A stretch of 11,931 bases of DNA from Actinomycetota bacterium (GTDB lineage: Bacteria > Actinomycetota > Thermoleophilia > Gaiellales > Gaiellaceae): positions 21,225-33,155 of the forward strand of contig PMMN01000021.1 in the NCBI GenBank assembly GCA_003162235.1. Reading direction: 5' to 3'. How positions within the stretch are numbered: the first letter of the stretch is position 1; every line of letters starts with the position of its first letter. Shown here in pieces: positions 7,182-11,931 of the stretch. Under the pieces are notes generated by a model that made no database searches, was not told where the DNA came from, and saw nothing but the letters and a program-made list of their open reading frames with translations. The position numbers and the translations under genes are program-made.

Positions 7182-7613
7182 ATGAAGGCGATCATCATCG
7201 GTTGCGGTCGTACCGGTTCATCGGTTGCGCGGCATCTGCTCGACGCTGGCTTGGAGGTCGTCGTCGTCGACGAAGACGAGGAGGCCCTCTCCAACCTCGG
7301 AACGCGCTGGCCCGGGCGATTCATCGTCGGACACGGGCTCGACATCGAGGTGCTGGTAGAGAGCGGTATCGAGGGCGCGGACGCGGTCGTCGTCTCGACC
7401 GACGGCGACAACACCAACATCGTGATCGGGCTGATTGCCCAGCGCCGTTTCCGAGTCGAGCGCGTCGTCGTGCGAATCCTCGATCCGGCCCGCGCCGCTT
7501 TCTTTGCCGAGCGGGGCCTGCACACGATCTGTCCCACCTCGATCGCGATCGGAGCTCTCACGGAGGCTGCGCTCGTGAGCGAGACGGTTGCGAGCGAAGG
7601 GGCGAGCATATAG
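7182..7613 (+). CDS. Short TrkA-type protein with NAD-binding RCK_N domain only
   Basis: This 143-residue cytoplasmic protein starts MKAIIIGCGRTGSSVARHLL, a Rossmann strand and GxGxxG loop (residues 7-12). VVVVDEDEE follows, with the acidic residue that normally holds the NAD ribose, then ADAVVVSTDGDNTN and RVVVRILDPARAAFF, usual for RCK_N domains. It ends soon after the final RCK_N helix (ALTEAALVSE), so the RCK_C ligand-binding half found in full-length TrkA (about 220 aa) is absent. No frameshifted RCK_C is evident in the 331 bases before the next gene, which instead hold hairpin repeats. GAGGTGG, one to two bases upstream of ATG 7182, is Shine-Dalgarno-like but close. With the full-length RCK protein at 7945 it recalls the ceoB/ceoC-type TrkA pairs of actinobacteria. 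It could form mixed gating rings with that partner. Confidence 0.88.
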   Translation: MKAIIIGCGRTGSSVARHLLDAGLEVVVVDEDEEALSNLGTRWPGRFIVGHGLDIEVLVESGIEGADAVVVSTDGDNTNIVIGLIAQRRFRVERVVVRILDPARAAFFAERGLHTICPTSIAIGALTEAALVSETVASEGASI

Positions 7614-7633
7614 TGCCCCGTCCAGCAATACCC

Positions 7634-7730
7634 TCCGGCTTCTGGCCCGCTATCACGCGGCGCGCTGCGTTGTCCTCAGTCGCGTCCGTACTTTCGAGTA
7701 CGAACGCTCCCTGTTCCGGAGCTCGGCTGG
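7634..7730 (+). repeat. Interspersed hairpin repeat, copy 2 (core 7682-7707)
   Basis: The core is a near-perfect hairpin: GCGT, an unpaired C·A, CGTACT, a TTCG tetraloop, AGTACG, then ACGC, followed by TCCCTG. Upstream sequence CTGCGTTGTCCTC and the earlier CCGGCT also match copy 3, so the unit is close to 100 bases. Copies 2 and 3 are offset by about 106 bases. Outer limits are approximate. Confidence 0.65.
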
Positions 7731-7740
7731 AAACAGAGAA

Positions 7741-7836
7741 CCACCGGCTGAGCACGATCTCGCGGCCCGAGGACGTTGTCCTCGGGCGCATCCGTATCTC
7801 TGACCGATACGAATGCGCCCTGCGTCCTAGCCTCGA
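7741..7836 (+). repeat. Interspersed hairpin repeat, copy 3 (core 7784-7820), with alternative hairpin
   Basis: Stem GGGCGCAT/ATGCGCCC (7784-7791 with 7813-7820) continues past a C·A mismatch into CGTATC/GATACG around a seven-base loop: 14 paired bases. Relative to copy 2, G·C is replaced by A·T in the outer arm and the inner-stem sequence also changes with pairing kept. A second perfect hairpin, CCCGAGGAC-GTT-GTCCTCGGG (7766-7786), shares GGG 7784-7786, so the two compete for those bases. It lies 109 bases before the downstream TrkA-type start. Confidence 0.65.
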
Positions 7837-7944
7837 ACCACGATCTCGCACTCATCCGGCGCCCCTCCGTCCCCAGTCGAGCTCCCTAGCATCGCTTGGT
7901 GCTAGCGACCCAGAATTCCGGAAGCATCACTGGAAGGGGCACTG

Positions 7945-8607
7945 ATGTACGTGCTCGTGGCAGGTGGCGGAAAGGTGGGCGCCAACGTCACGCGCACGCT
8001 CCTGCGCCAGGGTCACGAGGTGACGATAATAGAGCAGCGCGCGGAGCGCTTCCGTGTGCTCGAGGAGGAGTTCGACTACCGGGTTCAGCGCGGCGACGCG
8101 ACCGAGCTGCACGTACTCGAGCGAGCGGGCATCGGCCGTCCTCCCGATCTGATGCTCGCCGTCACCGGCGACGACGAGGACAATATCGTTATCTGCGAGA
8201 TCGCTCAGAAGCGCTACTTCGTTCCCAAGGTGATCGCGCGCGTCAACGACCCGCGCAACCAGACGCACTTCGATCTGCTCGGCGTCGCGCCGACCGTCTG
8301 CGCCACCTCGAGCATCATGGCCCTGATCGAGCACGAGGTGCCCGAGAGCGACATCATCCGCCTGCTGCAGCTGCGCGAGGACGAGCTCGAGATCGTCGAG
8401 GTGCCGATCGGCGCCGACTCTCCCTCCTCCGGCAAGCGCGTCGAGCAGCTGAAGATGCCGGAGGGAACGCGTCTGATCTCCGTCGCCCGCGAAGGTCGTT
8501 CCGAGATCGCCACCGGCTCGACCAAGCTCGAGCCCGGCGACCGGGTGCTCGCCATCCTCCAGCCCGGTTGCGAGGACGAGTTGCGGCGCGTCCTGCTCAA
8601 GCGCTGA
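7945..8607 (+). CDS. trkA: TrkA-type K+ transport regulator, RCK_N plus RCK_C
   Basis: This full-length 220-residue RCK protein is the usual single-unit TrkA/KtrA size. Residues 1-30 read MYVLVAGGGKVGANV ... EVTIIEQ, with GxGxxG and an acidic end to strand 2. RGDATELHVLERAGI (about 50-64) and AVTGDDEDNIV (72-82) are TrkA hallmarks. Residues about 138-220 form RCK_C: LEIVEVPIGADSPSSGKRV, then LISVAREGRSEI and LEPGDRVLAILQP. GGAAGGGG 5-12 bases upstream of ATG 7945 is a strong ribosome-binding site. It would sit as a ring under a TrkH/KtrB-type channel and sense nucleotides; no channel subunit is in the window. It is convergent with the CPA1 antiporter, whose tail has a similar RCK_C-like domain. 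The 331-base leader carrying tandem hairpin repeats could influence expression. Confidence 0.93.
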   Translation: MYVLVAGGGKVGANVTRTLLRQGHEVTIIEQRAERFRVLEEEFDYRVQRGDATELHVLERAGIGRPPDLMLAVTGDDEDNIVICEIAQKRYFVPKVIARVNDPRNQTHFDLLGVAPTVCATSSIMALIEHEVPESDIIRLLQLREDELEIVEVPIGADSPSSGKRVEQLKMPEGTRLISVAREGRSEIATGSTKLEPGDRVLAILQPGCEDELRRVLLKR

Positions 8608-8626
8608 GCGTTTAGAGCCTATTCCG

Positions 8627-8644
8627 CTCGGCCTGCACGCCGAG
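8627..8644 (+). terminator. Stem-loop after trkA, possible terminator
   Basis: CTCGGC and GCCGAG form a six-base perfect stem around CTGCAC, 20 bases past the stop of the 7945 gene. There is no T-run. Position between convergent genes suits a terminator, but strength is modest. Confidence 0.35.
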
Positions 8645-8669
8645 ACGGCCGATCCGCGGCGCAGCTCAC

Positions 8670-8684
8670 CGCACTACTAGTGCG
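8670..8684. repeat. Inverted repeat CGCACT-ACT-AGTGCG between convergent genes
   Basis: A 15-base palindrome with seven-base arms (CGCACTA/TAGTGCG) around a central C. Its six-base outer arms are identical to those at 535-548. Placed between the stops of the trkA-like and antiporter genes, it may help end transcription on both strands or bind a protein. Confidence 0.4.
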
Positions 8685-8690
8685 TCTTCA

Positions 8691-8751
8691 CAATCCTTCG
8701 GCTTCTGGAGCTGCATCCACGGCGTGACCCCCGCGAACGCAGATCCCTGCC
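8691..8751 (+). repeat. Degenerate copy 4 of the hairpin repeat (core 8713-8740)
   Basis: GGCTTCTGG (8700-8708) matches the left part of copy 2 (7637-7645). GCATCC (8713-8718) and AACGC (8736-8740) then flank a shorter imperfect stem, with TCCCTG at 8744-8749. The outer arm shows the same A·C mismatch as copy 1 and the same C·A mismatch as all copies. The middle of the unit seems deleted, so this assignment is tentative. Confidence 0.4.
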
Positions 8752-8761
8752 GAAATAGCTC

Positions 8762-10228
8762 TTAAGACCTCTCAGCCGCCGCGAACAGCCACTCGAAGTG
8801 ACTCATATAGTCCGGGCTCGAGACGATGAGCAGCTCGTCGCCGGGGCGCAGTTTGGTGGTTCCCCGTGCCTGTAGGGGCTCGCCCTCGCGCACGATCAAT
8901 CCGATCCAGGCATCGCTCAGCGCGAGATCGCGGATGCGCATACCGGCCGCCGCCGAGCTCTCGGCCACCACGGCCCGCAGAACGCTCTCGGGTGCGCTGC
9001 GCAGCGGCACCGAAATACGCCAAGGCGTCTGCTCGACCAGGCTGATGGGAATCCCCAACCGCCCGGCTACAAACGGCACGGTGGTTCCTTGGACGAGCAC
9101 CGAGAAAGCGACGGCGACGAAAACGAGGGAGTAGATCACCTTGGCGTCGTTCACGTCGGCCAGCACCGCGAAGGCAGCGAGCAGGATCGGCACCGCCCCC
9201 TTCAAGCCTCCCCAGAACAAGAACAGACGCTCGCCTCGCTCCAGGCGTACCGGTAGAAGCAGGAGCCCGGCGACCAGTGGGCGAGCCAGGAACACGAGCA
9301 ACGCCGCGATCAGAAGCCCCTTCAGCCAGAGCCAGTCGTGTCCGACGAAGGCGAGGTCGATCGTCAACCCGAGCCCACCGAAGGCGGCAACCTGGGCCAA
9401 GCTGGCGAGCGAGGAGTGGAAAGCCTCGACCTCGGCCTTGAAGGGAGCTCGCTCATCGCCAACCAGGATCCCCGCCACGAAGACGGCAAGGAATCCTGAT
9501 CCGTGCGCCACGCTGGCGAGGCCGTAGACGACGCCGCAGGCGGCCACCGTGCGTACGGGATAGAGGCCTGCGCTCGGCAGCCTGATCCGCATCAGTGGCA
9601 CGAGCAGGCGCCCGGCGACGATCCCGATTACGAGTCCCACGCTGGTCGCAACAGCGAACTCTCGTACGACGATGAGGAACGAGCCGCTGCTGGCGGTGGC
9701 GAACTGGATCATCGCCAGCATCAGCGCGATCCCGACCGGGTCGTTGGCGCCCGACTCGCCCTCGAGGATGGTGTCGGTGCGACCGCCCACCTCATGCCCG
9801 CGCAGTACCGAGAACATCACGGCCGGGTCGGTGGGCGCGAGCGCGGCGCCGATCAGGCCCGAGGTCATCCAGCCGAGGCCGAGCAGGAGGTGGCAGCCGC
9901 TGGCGACCACCGCCGCGGTTCCGAACGTCCCTAAAAAACCGAGCGTCGTTATCGGCACGATCGCGGCGCGAAAGCGGCGCCAGCCGATGTGCATGCCGCC
10001 GTCGAAGAGGATGATCACGACCGCCACGACCACGACCCGTTCGACCGTCCGAATCGAGGCGTGACGCTCGAGTACCGGAAAGATGTCGGAGAGAACCGCG
10101 CCGAGAATCAGAAAGAACGCAGCCGCGGGCACCGGGACGCGTTCGCTCAGCTTGCTCCAGGCAAGAGCGAGAGTGAGCCCACCGGCCACTACGAGCACGA
10201 TCGTCGCGAAGCTGATGATCTCGTGCAT
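8762..10228 (-). CDS. CPA1-family cation/proton antiporter (NhaP2/CvrA-like) with C-terminal RCK_C-like domain
   Basis: This 488-residue membrane antiporter would exchange K+ or Na+ for H+. About twelve to thirteen hydrophobic segments fill residues 1-400. Family motifs are visible: ILFDGGMHI (73-81), GAALAPTDPAVMFSVLRG (127-144) and LEGESGANDPVGIAL (155-169) with Asn162-Asp163. Asn-Asp rather than Asp-Asp is the CPA1 signature for electroneutral exchange. AVFVAGILVGD and WGGLKGAVPILLA follow. Residues about 402-480 (SAAAGMRIRDLAL ... LRPGDELLIVSSPD) form an RCK_C-like regulatory domain, as in NhaP2-type K+/H+ antiporters, which supports K+ efflux. ATG 10228 has no strong Shine-Dalgarno, but the N-terminus matches the family length. 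It is convergent with trkA, placing a K+ efflux candidate beside K+ uptake regulators. Ion selectivity is inference. Confidence 0.92.
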   Translation of the reverse strand: MHEIISFATIVLVVAGGLTLALAWSKLSERVPVPAAAFFLILGAVLSDIFPVLERHASIRTVERVVVVAVVIILFDGGMHIGWRRFRAAIVPITTLGFLGTFGTAAVVASGCHLLLGLGWMTSGLIGAALAPTDPAVMFSVLRGHEVGGRTDTILEGESGANDPVGIALMLAMIQFATASSGSFLIVVREFAVATSVGLVIGIVAGRLLVPLMRIRLPSAGLYPVRTVAACGVVYGLASVAHGSGFLAVFVAGILVGDERAPFKAEVEAFHSSLASLAQVAAFGGLGLTIDLAFVGHDWLWLKGLLIAALLVFLARPLVAGLLLLPVRLERGERLFLFWGGLKGAVPILLAAFAVLADVNDAKVIYSLVFVAVAFSVLVQGTTVPFVAGRLGIPISLVEQTPWRISVPLRSAPESVLRAVVAESSAAAGMRIRDLALSDAWIGLIVREGEPLQARGTTKLRPGDELLIVSSPDYMSHFEWLFAAAERS

Positions 10229-10268
10229 GTCCGGACTCTAATCTCGCCGCCGCGAGCGTGTCCGCCCG

Positions 10269-10282
10269 CTCGGTTGGCCGAG
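10269..10282 (-). terminator. Short stem-loop after the VanZ-like gene
   Basis: CTCGG-TTGG-CCGAG forms a five-base stem with a four-base loop, just downstream of the VanZ-like stop and before the antiporter start on the same strand. No T-run is present; it may be a weak terminator or chance pairing. Confidence 0.25.
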
Positions 10283-10295
10283 ACGTCGCCGACGC

Positions 10296-10673
10296 TCAGA
10301 TTTTTCCAGGTCCGAGCCTCGCGATGAGCTGGCGGCGGTGGGCGAAGACGATCAGCCCGATCGTCGCACCGGCGGCGTCGATCGCGATGTCCCAGGGAGA
10401 CCCGACCCGGCCGCGCACGAAGTGCTGGTGCAGCTCGTCGCTCGCCGCATAGGCGACCGCGATCGCCAGCGCCGGCCAGGGTCGGGCCAGCGCGCGCAAC
10501 AAGAGGGCCGAGAGCAGGGCGTACTCACAAGCGTGCGCGAGCTTACGGAGGATGAGATCCCAGAAGCCGAGTCCCGAGCTCAGGCTCGGGATGGAGGAGA
10601 GAGCAAAGATGAATACGGCCCAGAGAAAGACCGGTAGCCAGAGTTTCAGAGCTCTCGGAATGCGCGCAAACAT
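10296..10673 (-). CDS. VanZ-like family membrane protein (125 aa)
   Basis: This small integral membrane protein is of the VanZ-like family; the founding member gives low-level teicoplanin resistance, but most homologues have no defined role. Four hydrophobic segments are visible: about residues 11-27, 46-62, 65-77 and 96-111. The family signature follows the third: SDELHQHFVRGRVGSPWDIAIDAAG (78-102), with Asp79-Glu80, Gln83, Arg89 and Asp95 in the expected spacing. KLAHACEYALL (44-54) is the other conserved block. ATG 10673 gives a typical start (MFARIPRALKLWLP); upstream in-frame sequence overlaps the B12 riboswitch region on the opposite strand and is not plausible protein. It precedes the antiporter gene by 67 bases in the same orientation, so cotranscription is possible. 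Resistance should not be inferred. Confidence 0.85.
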   Translation of the reverse strand: MFARIPRALKLWLPVFLWAVFIFALSSIPSLSSGLGFWDLILRKLAHACEYALLSALLLRALARPWPALAIAVAYAASDELHQHFVRGRVGSPWDIAIDAAGATIGLIVFAHRRQLIARLGPGKI

Positions 10674-10689
10674 GACCGGCGGCCATGAT

Positions 10690-10850
10690 AGGCTCGCCCG
10701 CACATAACGGCGAGCGGTTAGGGAACCCGGTGTAAGTCCGGGACGGTCCCGCCGCTGTAAGGGGAGAAGCTCCCTTGCCACGACGTCACTGGCCCTCGGG
10801 CTGGGAAGACGGCGGGGGAGGGCGCCCCGAGTCAGAAGACCTGTCGCTCG
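10690..10850 (+). promoter_or_regulatory. Cobalamin (adenosylcobalamin) riboswitch
   Basis: The conserved order of the class is intact: GGGAACCCGGTGTAAGTCCGGG (10721-10742), then CCGCTGTAA (10752-10760) of the B12 box, GCCAC...CACTGGCCC, CTGGGAAGACGGCGG (10801-10815), and GAGTCAGAAGACCTG near 10829-10843. A Shine-Dalgarno GGAAGGAGG (10871-10879) follows. CCTC at 10865-10868 can pair with GAGG at 10876-10879 inside that site, so control of translation start is plausible. Bound cobalamin would be expected to turn the downstream genes off. Outer limits are approximate. Confidence 0.93.
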
Positions 10851-10883
10851 TCGCCCATCGGACCCCTCGAGGAAGGAGGATTC

Positions 10884-11537
10884 GTGCGAAAGCGCGTCTT
10901 CATCATCTTCTCCGTGGCCATCCTGGCTACGGTTTTCGTCTCGGCGGCGGCGGCCGTCACCGTCTCGGTGCGTGTCGAAGGCAAGACTCGGACTCTCTTC
11001 GGTGCCACCGATCCACAATTGCAGGTCACCTCGACCGCTCTCGACGCCCTCGTGGCGGCGGCCAGCGCAGGCGAGGTCTACTACCATCTCGCCACCGGAT
11101 CGTTCGGCTCCTACGTCGATCAGATCGGCCTCTATCCGGCGCTAGGCTCGGGCGGCTGGATGTTCAAGGTCAACGGCGTGCTGCCACCGGTCGGTGCCGA
11201 CAAGGTCGCGCTCGAGAACGGCGATCGCGTGCTCTGGTACTGGGCGGACTTCGACCCGGTGACCTTCGCCGGCCCGAAGACGCTGCAGCTGGCGCCGAGC
11301 AAGCTCACGCGTGCCGATCGCGCGCTGGAGAAGCGAACGCACGCCAAGCTCTACTGCTACGCGGCTGTTGCTCAGGACGACAAAGGAGTGAGCACACCTG
11401 CCAAAGGCGCCGTCCTTCACGTCGGCTCGAAGCGAGCCGCGAAAACCGGGCAGGGGCGAGCGTGCATAGGGCCGCACCACGGGTTGCTCGTACAGGCGAC
11501 CCTGGTCGGTGCAGTTCGCTCAAACAAACTCGTGTGA
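10884..11537 (+). CDS. Exported DUF4430 (transcobalamin C-terminal-like) protein under B12 riboswitch control
   Basis: The 217-residue protein starts at GTG 10884, five bases after GGAAGGAGG. A signal peptide covers residues 1-24 (RKRVFIIFSVAILATVFVSAAAA). The next hundred residues match the DUF4430/transcobalamin-like beta-rich domain: VTVSVRVEGKTRTLF, then ALDALVAAASAG, YVDQIGLYP, GGWMFKVNGVLPPVGADKVALENGDRVLWYWADFD. The paired 'W-x-F-x-V-N-G' and 'L-x-x-G-D-x-V-x-W-Y' blocks are the family's core. The tail (about 135-217) is lysine-rich and holds two cysteines (YCYAA, RACIG) that could form a disulfide. The riboswitch in front makes cobalamin (or cobinamide) capture at the cell surface the natural hypothesis, as DUF4430 is structurally related to the beta domain of eukaryotic B12 carriers. 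Binding itself is not shown. Confidence 0.85.
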   Translation: MRKRVFIIFSVAILATVFVSAAAAVTVSVRVEGKTRTLFGATDPQLQVTSTALDALVAAASAGEVYYHLATGSFGSYVDQIGLYPALGSGGWMFKVNGVLPPVGADKVALENGDRVLWYWADFDPVTFAGPKTLQLAPSKLTRADRALEKRTHAKLYCYAAVAQDDKGVSTPAKGAVLHVGSKRAAKTGQGRACIGPHHGLLVQATLVGAVRSNKLV

Positions 11538-11931
11538 ACGGACGCCGACTTCCAGTCTTCCTCGCTCTGCTCGTCGCCGCGGCCGGCTTGACCGGCTGCG
11601 GCGCGGGCAGCGGGAACGGTAAGGCGCGCGTCTGGGTCACGCGTGACCAAGGCGCGACCCTGGTCGAGCAGGGCACGGTTCCGGCCGGGCTGACCGCTCT
11701 GCAGGGACTCGATCGCCTCGCGAAGGTCGAGACCGGCTTCGGAGGCGCCTTTGTGACCTCTATCGACGGGCTCAGCAGCTCGCAGCTACACCAGCGCGAC
11801 TGGTTCTACTTCGTCAACGGCTACGAGTCTGACCGCGGCGCCGCCTCCTACCGGCTTCGTGCGGGCGACGTGGAGTGGTGGGACTACCGTTCCTGGCGAG
11901 GACGGGAACACGTGCCGGTGGTTATCGGTGC
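11534..11931 (+). CDS. DUF4430 lipoprotein, 3' end outside window
   Basis: GTG 11534 overlaps the upstream stop (GTGA), so this gene is translationally coupled to the first DUF4430 gene. The N-terminus RRLPVFLALLVAAAGLTGCG is a lipoprotein signal with lipobox LTGC, predicting a lipid-anchored cysteine at residue 21. Residues about 32-132 hold a classic DUF4430 domain: GLTALQGLDRLAKVET, FVTSIDGL, DWFYFVNGYESDRGAASY and LRAGDVEWWDYRSW, ending near VPVVIG at the window edge. The aromatic motif 'V-N-G...G-A' and 'G-D-x-x-W-W-D-Y' are textbook for the family. As an anchored protein it may present cobalamin or a relative to a transporter; the next genes to the right may be an ECF-type or other uptake system. 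About 132 codons are visible. Confidence 0.88.
   Translation, partial: MNGRRLPVFLALLVAAAGLTGCGAGSGNGKARVWVTRDQGATLVEQGTVPAGLTALQGLDRLAKVETGFGGAFVTSIDGLSSSQLHQRDWFYFVNGYESDRGAASYRLRAGDVEWWDYRSWRGREHVPVVIG

Noticed and set aside
7634..7836. CRISPR-like array
   Set aside because: Only two tandem units about 106 bases apart, imperfect, without uniform short spacers or cas genes.
7558..7851. Open frames on both strands in the gap between the two RCK genes
   Set aside because: They run through the hairpin repeats, are arginine-rich, lack ribosome-binding sites and resemble translations of the repeat itself.
7614..7944. Cyclic di-AMP (ydaO-type) or other known riboswitch ahead of trkA
   Set aside because: I could not find the conserved ydaO blocks, and the same hairpin unit occurs between convergent genes near 2866, which does not fit a leader-only riboswitch.
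10674..11087. N-terminal extension of the VanZ-like frame
   Set aside because: It runs antisense through the cobalamin riboswitch and the DUF4430 gene; the family-like start is at 10673.

Overview
The window is about 12 kb of GC-rich chromosome with G/C-rich third codon positions, frequent GTG starts and GTGA stop/start overlaps. Together with RCK (TrkA-type) potassium regulators, an L,D-transpeptidase, and a B12 riboswitch in front of DUF4430 proteins, this points to an actinomycetote. A Thermoleophilia-like lineage (Gaiellales/Solirubrobacterales) is my best guess, inferred from gene style only. I see no rRNA, tRNA, IS element, prophage or CRISPR array.

Layout. 1-446 (-): the 5' part of a TrkA-type NAD-binding protein, running off the left edge. 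555-2666 (+): a 56-residue two-helix membrane peptide, then an APC-fold permease fused to a universal-stress-protein (Usp) domain. 5408-2687 (-): a cell-envelope acylation cassette of an SGNH transferase, an AlgI/DltB-like MBOAT whose GTG overlaps the SGNH stop, and a 60-residue membrane microprotein ending in FIYVDF. That ending matches the acyl-shuttle hexapeptide of DltX. 5554-7058 (+): a divergent operon of a small membrane-anchored or exported protein of unknown function and a secreted L,D-transpeptidase, behind a good sigma-70-type promoter. 7182-8607 (+): two RCK/TrkA-type proteins. 10228-8762 (-): a convergent CPA1 cation/proton antiporter with an RCK_C-like tail. 10673-10296 (-): a VanZ-like protein. 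10690-11931 (+): a cobalamin riboswitch, then two exported DUF4430 (transcobalamin-like) proteins; the second is a lipoprotein cut by the right edge.

Three themes emerge. First is monovalent cation homeostasis: three RCK proteins, an antiporter with an RCK_C-like tail, and possibly the APC-Usp permease. Second is envelope modification: the MBOAT/SGNH/microprotein acylation system beside peptidoglycan crosslinking. Third is B12 capture under riboswitch control.

The most notable items are (1) the acyl-shuttle microprotein, which would complete a three-component acyl-transfer system and is easily missed because of its size, and (2) an imperfect intergenic hairpin repeat. The repeat has three clear copies and one degenerate copy, all in the same orientation, with compensatory changes in the stem. 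One copy contains the start codon and ribosome-binding site of the microprotein.
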